Source of the DNA: Hippopus hippopus
Taxonomy: Eukaryota; Mollusca; Bivalvia; Cardiida; Cardiidae
Reading direction: 5' to 3'
NCBI GenBank assembly: GCA_946811185.2
Contig: OX328104.1
Span: 48,096,505 to 48,160,504, forward strand
Length of the DNA: 64,000 nucleotides
Of this stretch, positions 35,017 to 45,794 are shown piece after piece. The notes under the pieces are model-generated. The model was not told the origin of the DNA. It saw only the letters and a list, made by a program, of their open reading frames with translations, and ran no database searches. A program made the translations under genes and the position numbers. Each line of letters starts with the position of its first letter. The stretch's first letter is position 1.

Positions 35017-36288
35017 AGGTGCACCCACAAGTTGCGAAAATTCAAACAAGAAACACGCATACATCTACCATTCTTTCCAAGCCCCAAGTGCATTTTATGT
35101 AATCCAAGTCCATAGCAGTAAAAGTAACAGGTGAAAAACTGGTTGCAATGATTTTTATCACTTCAAAATGATGAATTAAAAAACAAAACTAAGTAGGATT
35201 GCTCGACATTTTATGTGAAGCAGAAAACACAATTCTGTATGATTGAAAAAAAATATATATATCTGGTTTCATTACTTTTATGTATCACTATCGGAATATT
35301 TCAAGTTTGGTGGGTAAAAAGTTTTTCTTTCTTTTTTTTTTTCCCCTTTCCTTCACATTATAGTTATTTTCTTTTTCTTCTCTTTTTTTAATCTTTTGCA
35401 AAAGAAAAAAAAAAAAAAAAAAAAAGACTAGGACACCGCATGTATGTCAATGGTCGGCTGCAGTTGCTTTTAATGAAAATTGTCGAAAAACCAGGGATTT
35501 CTGTGTCAAAGATATTGAGATAGTTACCCGACTCTGTTGTATGGGTTCCCCTTATGATATTTAATAACTAGCTCAAGTTTGAAGTAAATTTGGTAGTTAG
35601 CTTCTTCTCCAAGTTTGAAGTAAATGTATTCAGTAATGACAGAGATATTATGAAATATCAGTTTTTACACGACAACACAGACAACGCAAGGGCTATGAAA
35701 ATGTCTCAATGGTTTCCTCGAAAACAGCTTGGCTAAAAATCTAAGTTATTCCATAGAATGAAAACTTGCACTTTGACTGCCATGGCTTCTTTCTCAAAAA
35801 ATATGCAATATGGATGAAAATTGGCAACACAATAAGGAAGAGAAAATTGCGATAAGGAAGCAGCTTTTCCTTTTACGAGGAAAATATTTCCTTTTTCGAA
35901 ATTTTATTCATACAATGAAATACTGTTGCATTATTAATTCTGGTGATAGAAATCAAAGAAAGTAATTGGCTATTTGCCACTCTGTTCTGTGACAATTTTT
36001 TCCTATAACTTGTACCTGAAGACAGTTTATTGTGGCTATGAGATTCATTTGTAACTTACAGGTTCTTCACGTGTGTCTTCAACATAAAATTTGTATGGAC
36101 AAAAGCAAGACTTTTCATCGAAAAGTCATCAAAAACCTATATCATGATGGGTTTAGCAATTAAAAAACAAGAATTTGATTTATCATTTCAGTGTTATGTA
36201 TCTAAAAGTTAATTGATACACAAAGACAGGCTGTATCAGTATAATTTTGTCAACTCCTACAACCAAAAATGAGTGTCAAGGACTTCTT
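35017..36288. other. Spacer with homopurine/homopyrimidine tract
   Basis: 35318-35426 is a pyrimidine-rich run that switches to an A/G run of more than 25 bases. 35455-35590 is diverged kin of 53957-54090 (shared GCTGCAGTTGC, GAAAATT, GTGTCAAA, TAACTAG-like pieces), so it is a dispersed repeat of unknown type. No gene is seen. Confidence 0.5.
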
Positions 36289-36509
36289 TTAACTCTTCAC
36301 AACCAACAAAATTTTAGACTTGTTCAAAGCGAAACAATTAGCAGAATTTCATCTTATTCAAATGGTGTTATCTTGCCTTTGGACGAATAGAAAACGCTGT
36401 CAGAGAAAGAGAAATGATGGTTACCAGCATTTTTTTTTTAATCCCAGTGTTTTCAAAAGCTTCCCTACTAACAGTGGTAATGAATTGGGGTTGTCTGGTG
36501 AAGGGTTAA
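36289..36509 (+). mobile_element. Family A MITE
   Basis: TTAACTCTTCACAACCAAC at the left and GGTGAAGGGTTAA at the right. The right TTAA was then used as part of a SINE insertion site. Confidence 0.8.
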
Positions 36510-36511
36510 CC

Positions 36512-36832
36512 AGATACATTGATTGTATGGTGTTTAACGCCGTTTTCAACATTATTTCAGTTATATCGCGGCGGCCAGTGCACCTATCCATGCTTTCCTG
36601 GAGTCTTTTACCAGTACTCCGCACAATCTTCTTTCCAAGCCACTGGCTGCTTTCCCACATAAGCATCGTCGAAACAATGGTCAGCGGTGGGAGAGGAATG
36701 GATCCTGTCGCAGTGACTATCATCAATCCTCGGAAAGAAATTGGCCGAGCCAGGGATCGTAGCCAGGGATCGAACCCTGGACCCCGTGTTCTCAAGTCCT
36801 GCACGCTACCGACTGAGCTACCGGGGCTCGGC
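36512..36832 (-). mobile_element. tRNA-derived SINE, full length with target duplication
   Basis: On the minus strand it runs from GCCGAGCCCCGGTAGCTCAG (A box) through GGTTCGATCCCTGG (B box) and the shared body to a CAAT-rich tail (ACCATACAATCAAT). TAACCAGAT flanks both ends (about 36507 and 36833), a 9-bp target-site duplication. Retention of the duplication and both boxes suggests a fairly young insertion. Confidence 0.9.
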
Positions 36833-36839
36833 TAACCAG

Positions 36840-38535
36840 ATTCAAAAGATCCAAAAGCAATGCTGCTATTACATTATTAGTTATTTTAATGTAGGACAGT
36901 GTAAATCCAACAACAGACTTTAAAGATGTATAGACCATTGGATGGCAAAAGGGAGCAGCCGTCTTGAATTCTTCTCATGATAAAGTAGGTCAACGGCATA
37001 CAACAGTTAGGTCAATATCTAGAACGCTAATGGTCGACCGGAAAAAAAAAAAAATGTCTGCAGACTGCAGACATGCTTGAATACATTATTATGATGTTGT
37101 CAAATAGACAAATTTCATCTACAAATACAAATACAAAAATAAATTCAGCCAGATTTATACCACAAGAGAGCAAAATTTCTTGTTCGTTAGCATGTACAAA
37201 CTTATCAGCCTTTGCCATGTGTCCGGGACGCTGTCACATTGTGTAAACTAATCAATAGACGGATAAAAAATGTCAGACAGTAAAGTTTGATAAGCGTGTA
37301 TAAAACTTGACCAAAAGATACATCATGCATTTGACTCCTCTGAAAAACTTAATTGTGCTTCTTGGAAAAAGTAACTTTCCTTCAAGATTGAGGTCCATTC
37401 CTTTTAGCCCTCTATCTTGCAAGTTCCTCTTTTCCCTCACATGAGTATGCTCAGGCTTTTTCGTATTCTATTGTCAAATGAATGAAGTGTTGGTACAAGA
37501 TTTTACATGGTATCTTCAAGTCAATTCCGGTCCGTTCCGGTCCATTCCGGTCCGTTTCGATATTTCCATGCAACGGGAATACACCAACTCCTCATTAACT
37601 GCCCTACTTGTACATGTATTACGGATGACAAGGTAAACGGTTCTGTCTATTTACACAGGATACATGGATACAGACCATGTACAACTGCTAATCAATGCTG
37701 AATGTCAATTTTGCAACTAAGCCCATCCACATCCTATAGTGTGCACACACCGATAACCCAAGGAAATGAGGGTGTTGGTTGCGGCATGCTGTGCATGAGT
37801 GTTTGCCGTAAAATTTTAACGGGAGAATTTTTTACTGTTTTAAGCTTTCTCGTTTAAAAGCTATCGTGCAAACAAACACTGTTAAATTTTTTTGCTCTGA
37901 AAATATTTTCTTTAGCACTTTTTCGGTATATGTAGACACCGACGCCCTCTTTCCATTTCTAATTTACATCACGGATGAATAACTCGTATGGTGTAAGGCG
38001 GTTTTGAAGGCTGTGTTGTTTCAAGCCAATCAGAAACGGCAGTTGGAGTTCCAGCAAATCAAGGCAGCGAGTAGCGCGCATTTATGCATGAGGTTCAGAG
38101 TGGTTGCAGCTTTTGTGCAAAAGTTTGAAACGTGGTTACTAAGGCTAGGCGCCGTTGGCCCCTAGCCAAAAATAGCAGAAAAGGGGTCAATATATTGTCT
38201 ACGCCCGAGTAATAACTATTTCATTAAATGAATAAAACACTAAGCTAACCAATAAAATCAAAAAGCGGGACAAATCTCAAAATGAATCTGTTAACCGACC
38301 AAGCCGCATGAATTTTGGATGTACAGAGTTAAAGTGGCATCCAACGAAATTCCGTCTGGCAATTTTAAATGAAAATCTTAACAATGGCTGTCATTTTTTT
38401 TATAAGCGTGCAAAGATAGCTTTAAAAGTAAAAAAAAAAATAGAAATACATGCAAACGCAAGCGGAATGACTCAGTTCTTGTTTTTCTTTATGTAAAATT
38501 TCCTTTTCCGTTTGGTACGGGGTAACCGCTATTGC
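36840..38535. other. Spacer, no gene supported
   Basis: It contains a short tandem of TTCCGGTCCG-like 10-mers at about 37526-37560. It also has a GC-rich near-palindrome at about 38141-38166 (GGCTAGGCGCC, GGCCCCTAGCC). A 63-codon minus frame at 37027-37218 has a good start context but no homology and a low-complexity end. Confidence 0.5.
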
Positions 38536-38539
38536 GTAA

Positions 38540-38850
38540 CAAGGGCAAAATACATTTGAGCCATGTTTTGTGAAAGGGGGTTTAATACATCTGCAAAAAA
38601 AGTGTCTACCCAGGTCAGTCTGCGCAGACCCCGCAGGTTGACCTAGGTCGAAACGAAAATTGCTAAATTGGTAAATTTTCTGCATGGCAATGGACATTTC
38701 TACCTCAAGATTCACCTGATTGTCAGACAAAATGGATTTTTTTATAGATCCATAATTGAATTGATGAATTGCTTGGTATAATGCATCAAAGAGATGCATC
38801 AAACCCCTTTTGCGAGAGCACAGTTCATTTTGAACACACAGTTGCCTGGA
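38540..38850. mobile_element. Family C MITE
   Basis: The hairpin reads CAGGTCAGTCTGCGCAG against the CCGCAGGTTGACCTAGGTCG side. Flanks are TTTGTGAAAGGGGGTTTAAT and GATGCATCAAACCCC. Confidence 0.75.
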
Positions 38851-39834
38851 TAACCAGGTCAAGATAGCTGCAGAATTGTTGTCTTGAAGGTCAATAGGTC
38901 AAATCTTTGAAAAACCACGTGTAAGCTCTTGGGGCCACATTTTCAGTTCAATACTCTTGAAAGTTTTCCAGAATTTGTCTTGATGGTAGCTTGAATATCT
39001 TTGAAAATGGGTCATGTTCGGTCAAAAACCAGGTCACTAGGTCAAATCTTCGAAAAGCCTTGTGTATACTCTTGAGGCCACTTTTTTAGTCCAAGCCTCA
39101 TGAAAGTTGATCAAAATGTTTGTCTGGATGATATCTCAAACGAGTTGGAAAATGGGTCTGGTAGGCCACTGGGATAAATCTTTGAAAAACATTGTGTTCA
39201 CTCTTGGGGACATATTTCCAGTCCAAAAATCATGAAAATCAGTCATAATATTTGTCTGATGATGTCTCAGACGTGTTTGAAAATGGGTCACGTCGGATGA
39301 AAAACTAAGTCACAATGTCAAATCTTTAAAATTCTTCTGTACACTGTGCCAAATCATCAGTCCAAAACTCATGAAAGTTAATCAGAATGTCTTGATGATA
39401 TTATTGATGAGGTCGAATGTGGGTCATATCGGTTCAAAAACTTGGTCACTATATATTTTTCAAATCGTCAAAAAATCCTTATTCACACTCTAAAGGCTAC
39501 ATTTACTGTCCTATAATCATGAAAATTTTTCGGAATGTTTGTCTTTATAATATTTTGAACGAGTTTGAAAACGGGTCATGTTTGGTCCAAAACTATGCCA
39601 CCTGGTCAAATCTTCATAAAACCTAGCACCTTATATACTAGAGGCTACATTTTCAAGTCAATACTCCTGAAAAAAAAAAATCAGAATGTTTTTCTTCATA
39701 TCTCAGACGAGTCTGTAAATGTGTAACGTAGGGTCAAATACTAGGGCACAAGGTCAAATCTTAAAACACATACATTGGGTACTTTCTAAAGGTAACATTT
39801 TCAATCCGAAACTTATGAAAGTCTGTCTTAAAGG

Positions 39835-41070
39835 TGGGTATTTAGATTTTTCACATCTCACCAAATTAAAAAAATTTATATATCACTGAATTTCTATGAA
39901 AAAACAATACAAATCATCAATAATTAAGAATCATAAAATTACAAAAAAAAAAAAAAAAAAATTATGGTGTTCCCTTAAAAGGCTACGTAGCCTCTTAAGG
40001 TATTTTTAGATTTCGCACCAGAAATCAAAAAGCATTGTGGGAATGTCAAGTGACTGGCACGTGACTAGTGACGCTTAAATTCCATAACATAATAAGCATG
40101 TAATTATTTTCCATAATGTCTTCTTCGGACTCTATGTTTGAAGCTTCGTCTGTGTATTTCCGGTATGTAAATGAGCGAGTTGCTCATCTAAAAATAGGCC
40201 GTGTTTCCCGTCGGTGTCGACCTGGGCCGTAGTAAATCTCTAATTTATCTTGTTGTCGGATGGTTTTTGACTACTGGGGTTTTATGAATGAAAATTAAAA
40301 GGCTTTGGGAGTATAAAGATGATTTTTTTTTGTATTTTTGTAAAACTTTCGTCCCAAAATCTGAAGGGCCACCTTTAAAGACGATCGCTACAGTTTCACC
40401 ATTTTTTCATAACATTCAGAATTTCATGAAACTTTGTTTGGTGATAGTTTATGATCTTATCTACAAAAATAGGAGATAAAAAGAAGGGGTCAAAAGCTTT
40501 GGGAAAATTCTATGAATATTTCTTTTAGTACACCCTGCATTGCGGCAGTTCAGGATGAAATTTCACCTATGAAAACTAAGTCTATGTATATTCTTTTAAA
40601 TGACAACAATTATAAGCAAATTTTATGTCACTGTATTGGTGAAACATCAAATTTAATGAAAAAAAAAATTTAGAGTATACCGAGTATCAATATTTAAAAA
40701 AAAAAAACCTTAACTTATGGCTAAAACACCAATGAGTATCTTTTAAAGTTATTTTTTCCAATGTTCTAACATTCAGATTTTTCTTATTTTTTCTATAAAT
40801 AATATTCAGGTACTAAACTAAAAGAATCAGGCTTAAAACAAATAGGTCACCAGCCTTATTTTTTAAGAAAATACATTTTAGGTTTGTGGGTGGGGCACTA
40901 ACTAATGAATAAAAGTAGGGTTTGTCAAAGACAAAGATATTATATGAAGTAAATTATAAATGTATCTCATTTTTTTTCAATAAAACAACTTTTTTTTTTT
41001 TTTATAAGAATCAAGTTTGTTGGTCATAATAAACCAATTCATAGCATATAAATGTAATACTGATGTTAGC
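39835..41070. other. Insert within the family D element, unidentified
   Basis: The ends CTTAAAGGTGG (39828) and CCACCTTTAAAG (40370) form a short inverted repeat that may bound a ~550-bp element. ATG at 40120 opens a 38-codon frame (MSSSDSMFEASSVYFRYVNE and on) with a GTATGT donor-like site inside. The remainder is AT-rich with A and T runs. Confidence 0.4.
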
Positions 41071-41071
41071 A

Positions 41072-41395
41072 TTTAACCCATTTCCAAACGACTAATTCTA
41101 GACTCTTCTAAACTTGACGTGTTTGCAGACGCTAAACCAAAACCTGGTATTCATGCATCACAGTTTTTTGATGGGTCAGAAATCATTGTGCGAAAAAGAG
41201 AAATCAATTGTTAGGAGCAATATCTCCTTTTGACATCAATGTTTTCTAATATTGTCTGCTGCAGACTCATCAAGCTAAGGGACAACCTGGTAAAGGAGAA
41301 AGAGTTTTGTACAGCCCCTCGTTTTCTGCAAGTCTTTACCAAGTGATATAATTTTGGACTAGACCAAACTGAAAGCATCTGCATCTGAAAGGATG
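41072..41395 (+). mobile_element. Family A MITE remnants
   Basis: A decayed copy lies at 41072-41250 (TTAACCCATTTCCAAACGAC; weak hairpin). A long-arm fragment lies at 41333-41392 (TTTACCAAGTGATATAATTT). Confidence 0.6.
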
Positions 41396-42216
41396 TTTTA
41401 GCTCAACGATACGTCTGCCAGACAGAGCGCTAGTAATAGCATGAACTGTGTCCATATTTCCGTTGTTAGGTGACGTAGTTAGGTGATTCACTTTGACTTT
41501 CAGTCCGATCTTTTGAAAGCATAATTTTGAATTCTTGCCTCGCATATAATTATTTGGCTTGATTCAAATATTTTTTTCTTCATTTTGCTTACATTAAACG
41601 ATCCGTTTTAGTTCTTGGTTTATCCATTCTGCAGACATTGACAAGTGTGGCAGGATCAATTGTGTTGGGTGCTCACCGTTTTTCAAGTAAAAGGTGAGCG
41701 TGATAGTTACACGAAGCGTGAAAATGGAAACTGTCGTGAACGTCGTTAACATTATCTTTGAGATGTTTGGAAAAAGGTCACATGGGGTGAAAAACTAAGT
41801 CACTGAGTCAAATCTTAAAAAAAAAAAAAGTACACTCTAGAGGCGATTTTCTCAATCAAATACTCATAAAAGTTCTTAAGAATGTTTATCTTAATGCTAT
41901 TATGGATGCTTCATAAAAAGGGTCACAATGGGTCAGAAAGTAGGTAAAAAGAGGCAATATTTTCAGTACAATACTCATGAAAGTTAGTCAGAACGTTTGT
42001 CTTCATATTTAAGATATGTTTTGAAATAGGTCACGTCAGGTCAATAAGTAAGCCACTAAGACAAATTTTAGTAAATCCTGGTTTACCATCTAGAGGCCAC
42101 ATTCTCAGTCGATACTTGTAAGAATTGGTCAGAATGTTTTCCCCAGACAGGTTTAAAAGTCGGTTACGTCAGGTAAAAGAGATGGGTCACTGGGTCTGTT
42201 CTAGGAAAACCTTGTA

Positions 42217-42484
42217 TATGGCCTGCAACACGCGAAATAGGGACATTCGGACTTTTGCGTGAAGTGTCATCTCGGATCAGCCTGCGCAGTCGGCGCAGTC
42301 TGATCCAAGACGAAACTTTCCGATCTTGTGTGATTTTCTGTTCACGGAAGTCTACTGTTGGACAAAATTTAATGTAGTCATAAAGTGCCGTCTCGGATTA
42401 GCCTGCGCGGACTGCGCAGGCTGATCCAAAACGATACTTTACGCAAATTTCCGAATGCCCTTTTTCGGGTGTTGCAGGCCATAT
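42217..42484. mobile_element. 268-bp MITE with >30-bp TIRs and two GC-rich hairpins
   Basis: The left end ATGGCCTGCAACACGCGAAA and the right end TTCGGGTGTTGCAGGCCAT are inverted, and pairing continues through GGGCATTCGG-like sequence. The element is flanked by TATA-type duplication (GTATATGG and CCATATACC). The interior has two hairpins (GCCTGCGCAG and CCTGCGCGGACTGCGCAGG). It sits inside a family D core unit, so it is younger than that element. Confidence 0.9.
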
Positions 42485-42529
42485 ACCCTTGAGACCACAT
42501 CTTTCGCCTAAAGCTTGTAAAGCCTTATC

Positions 42530-42719
42530 CTGCTAAAATGAATTTTCAATTCGATAGTAAAAACCCAAATATTGATATTTCAAACTTATGTTTTGGGGAA
42601 TAATATCTCCTTAACGGACAGTGTAGATCCAAGATCAGACTGCACGTTCTGTGCAGTCTGATCTAGATCTACACTGTTCGCAAAAGGTCAGTGAGTCGCG
42701 CTTAGCAGCGTAAGTGTTA
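42530..42719. mobile_element. Family B MITE, well preserved
   Basis: The ends are CCTTATCCTGCTAAAATG and GCGCTTAGCAGCGTAAG. The hairpin CCAAGATCAGACTGCACG against CGTTCTGTGCAGTCTGATC has arms of about 18 bp. It too lies inside the family D element. Confidence 0.88.
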
Positions 42720-42999
42720 AAGTTGGTCAGAATATTCGTCTTGATCATATTTACAACACGTTTGAAAACGGGTCAGATAAGTGAAAAAGTAGCTAACAAA
42801 GACAAATCCTAGAAAATACTTCTGAACATTCAAGTGGCCATATTTTTAATCCAATACTCATACAAGTTTGTTAGAATGTTTGTAATGTTGGGTCAAAAGG
42901 CTCAGATGAGCGACTCAGGGCCATCATAGCCCTCTTGTTTCCTACAAAGTAACAACCCCCTCACTCTCCAATTTCAAAGAAGTAGCCGGCATTGACCCA

Positions 43000-43090
43000 A
43001 TATCAGCCTGCACGTTATGTGCAGTCTGATCTTGATCTATGTCGTCCACAAAAAGCTCTGTTTTTGCCTATGGCCCCAAAAGGGCTAAAA
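43000..43090. mobile_element. Family B MITE fragment
   Basis: AGCCTGCACGTTATGTGCAG and TCTGATCTTGATCTATG, then CCAAAAGGGCTAAAAC. Confidence 0.65.
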
Positions 43091-43650
43091 CACTTTTTCT
43101 TTTCTACATGGTCATCAAATTCTACCCGAAGAATACATGTATTCTTAGATAAAATGTTACACAACAACTTCTATGTAAATTATTGATAAACATGAAAAAA
43201 CCGGACACCTAACTGGACATAATTATGGTGTCTAGTGTCCCTATTCACCCATCATTCTTAACAACCCAGCATTAAATATTCGTCAAACTTTCGAGAAATT
43301 GCAAAATTGCAAAGTAACACAGTTTCCGAATGGCTAAACCATTTGGTTTAGCCAATCAAGAGTTGTGTTAGGTCACTTTCTTAATCTAGAATAAGATATT
43401 CTAGAATACGGAATTTAGAATGGTTTGGTAAGGACGAAAGGGCATCTATGGCTAATCACAAGCTTATTTTTTTTTTCCCTCCCGCGTTGTCTTTGGAATA
43501 TTTTGGTTAGAACGTTACATGTAACCGGAGAGCGTACTAGAAATTGTACTAGAAAACGCACTATATGATTCGTTTAAGGCGAAACCGAAACTAAATTCAG
43601 TCCATGACGCGTAATGGGTTCAACCAAAGTAGGTGAGCAACAAAACGACC
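43091..43650. other. Spacer, small palindromes only
   Basis: GGCTAAACCATTTGGTTTAG lies at about 43332-43353 and ATTCTAGAATA-type repeats at about 43388-43410. No gene is supported. Confidence 0.5.
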
Positions 43651-43652
43651 TG

Positions 43653-43864
43653 CTAACTCTTTCTCAAACTACGAAATTTTAGCCATGTCCAAAATTTTTG
43701 CAGAAGAACATGTCTAACTTATATACATGTAATGGGAGTTGTCTTTGAAAGAGTAGGAAATGTCGTGGTAAAAAAAAGAACCAACATGTTCTACTTTTTC
43801 CAACATGTTTTCAAAAGTTTTGCTCAAGGTTTTAAAAACGCAAGATTGTTTGGTAAAAAGGTAA
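43653..43864 (+). mobile_element. Family A MITE
   Basis: AACTCTTTCTCAAACTACG at the left and TTGTTTGGTAAAAAGG at the right. The hairpin is decayed. Confidence 0.65.
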
Positions 43865-43888
43865 ACTTAAACAGTTACATGTATATTA

Positions 43889-43919
43889 TTATAGATAAGA
43901 TACAGTATCTTATCTATAA
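43889..43919. repeat. Perfect 31-bp palindrome with GATA motifs
   Basis: TTATAGATAAGATAC is followed by one base and its exact inverse GTATCTTATCTATAA. Each arm has AGATAAG, the GATA-factor site. Confidence 0.9.
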
Positions 43920-43978
43920 CTGTCTCAGACTGTAGTGTTTCAATCAAACAGTGGTAGCACAGAAAAGTTCAGAATACA

Positions 43979-44062
43979 TAAACCATTTACAAAAATGACA
44001 AAACTTTAGACTCATCCAAATTCAAAGCGTTTTGCAGATGGCAAATTAAATGTAGCTTATGT
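43979..44062 (+). mobile_element. Family A long-arm fragment
   Basis: TTTACAAAAATGACAAAACT, TTAGACTCATCCAAATTC and GCAGATGGCAAATTAAATG match the family A long arm; the rest is absent. Confidence 0.65.
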
Positions 44063-44299
44063 AGTTTTTCCCTCCATAGATCTATACTTTCATTACTGAA
44101 AATATCCATTTCACCTTTCCACTTATTTACTCATTCACTTATTTAAGGTTTCATAATAGATTATTTGGAATTGTAAACATATGTAGTAAGTAATCGCGAG
44201 ACTAATGCATTTATTTTCGAATTTATATATATGTATAACTATAAACTATGTAGTTTTTGTCAAATAAACGATATTCTATTCTATTCTTAATTAACGACA
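44063..44299. other. Spacer, nothing recognised
   Basis: AT-rich sequence between two family A remnants. Confidence 0.45.
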
Positions 44300-44714
44300 G
44301 ATTTCTCTAAAATTGACGAAAACATTGTCGAAAAAGGAGAAAATGCTGGTCAAATTAAAATGCTTCTCAAACAATTTTTTTTCTTTAACAGGTTTGAAAA
44401 CGTTGTGAGGAAAGGAGAAAATGTCGGTTACCAGCATTTTCTCCTATCTACAATGTTTTCATTTTTTCTTTTCTTCGGCGTCGTTTTAACTTGAGACTGT
44501 GTAGTATAACTACATTACAGCATTACCACATTACAAAATTTTACATTCGCCAAAAAACAAAATAAACGGTAGCAATTGAGAAGCTTACTGACGGGATTAG
44601 CTTCTGAAAAAAAAAAACACTGAGGGAAAAAGAAGAGATGCTTGGAGATAATCATCATTGAAAGGTGCCTTCCTATGGGTTACTAAACCTTGGGGTTATT
44701 TGATGAAGGGTTAA
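44300..44714 (+). mobile_element. Cluster of family A MITE copies
   Basis: A copy near 44300-44510 has its hairpin duplicated: one partial core at 44320-44345 and a second, fuller core at 44395-44460. A decayed copy follows at 44532-44714, ending TTTGATGAAGGGTTAA. Confidence 0.6.
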
Positions 44715-44917
44715 CCCGTTTGGATGCTAAGCCCGAGTTAAGGACCTTTTTGCTGGCATTGTGGATAATGATCCGACTGCACAAAACGTGCGGTCTGATC
44801 TTGTATATACACTGTCCGATAAGGACAAAAATAACGAAATAACATTAAAATTTATAGCAACTGTCTGGTTTGGTTTTTATTATATCTTTTTGAAATTCCC
44901 TTTATTTAGCAGGTTAC
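44711..44917. mobile_element. Family B MITE
   Basis: TTAACCCGTTTGGATGCTAAG at the left (shares TTAA with the preceding family A copy) and TTATTTAGCAGGTTA at the right. The core is CCGACTGCACAAAACG against CGTGCGGTCTGATCTTG. Confidence 0.78.
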
Positions 44918-45790
44918 ATGTCAAACCTTTTTGAGTCACCAGAAACATTTTATCAGCAGTTTTTATGGACGCCGAAGTTCCAGATCAGACGTGGGTGTAC
45001 ACAGTTAGTTACTTGATTTCAAGCTAAGGAGGAAGGGGAACATCTTTGTATAAAATAAATTCAGTTGGGTCTTGACGTTTTACTTACAGTGTTAAATAAA
45101 TGAAATGACCTTTCTGAATAGATCTTGTGAGAAAAAATTATCAAACAAACGCCATTTCAAGGTGTGTTTTTTGTCAGAACATTTCACAGAACAGCGGATA
45201 AAATAGATCCCAGATCAGACTGCAACAATCTGATACTGATCTACATCAAAGGTTTGTAAAATGCATGGCGAACTTGGTATAGTTTATCTACATGCATTGG
45301 AGCGTGAACGACTTTGCGATGTTCATGTGAACAACAGATGGACGATAGTTGATAGAACTTGTCATCCAATCCCATTTCAGCTCATGTGAAACAAAATATG
45401 TTTATACTAACTGCATCAAAAGGAAGTTAAATTTATCTTGTATATAGATCTAGAGTACACAAACAATCCAAAACAACGACACAGAATGGGTAGATCTGTC
45501 ACGAGTTTCCAAATTATTGTATTTAGGATTGTCGTTTATCATTTATGTTTAAGGTAGTAGACCCCTAACGCTTCCAGTGCAACATGGAATAAAATTTCTT
45601 GTTGGTTGAAAAATAAGGATTTATACTGATATAACACTTTTGCACATTCTTAACCGACCAGAAATTCCTTTGATTTCTATCTTGAAATTATTTAATGATA
45701 CTTTTGGTAGTTTCTTGAAAAGGGAGGTAATCATTATCTCCCTTTGTAACGAGAATATAGTGGTTTTAGATTTATAAATGATAATTCTAA
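44918..45790. other. Spacer, one family B hairpin fragment
   Basis: CCCAGATCAGACTGCAAC lies near 45205. Otherwise nothing is recognised. Confidence 0.45.
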
Positions 45791-45794
45791 GAAG

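Larger units (their letters stand above)
38880..42935 (+). mobile_element. Family D tandem-core element, opened by nested insertions
   Basis: Core units (AGGTCAAATCTT, AAACCTTGT, GGCCACATTTTCAGTC, CATGAAAGTT, CAGAATGTTTGTCTTGAT) occupy 38880-39830 and resume at about 41745-42930. They end in GATGAGCGACTCAGGGCC and GCCCTCTTGTT, the inverse of the terminus at 20717. About 1.9 kb of foreign sequence (39835-41745) and two MITEs (42217-42484, 42530-42719) split it. Treating both halves as one original insertion is inference from orientation and completeness. Confidence 0.65.

Noticed and set aside
36421..36804. 127-codon minus frame
   Set aside because: It coincides with the SINE at 36512-36832 and part of a MITE.
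37027..37218. 63-codon minus frame with good start context (MAKADKFVHANEQEILLSCG)
   Set aside because: The second half is low-complexity, no donor or homologue is recognised, and no neighbouring exon fits.
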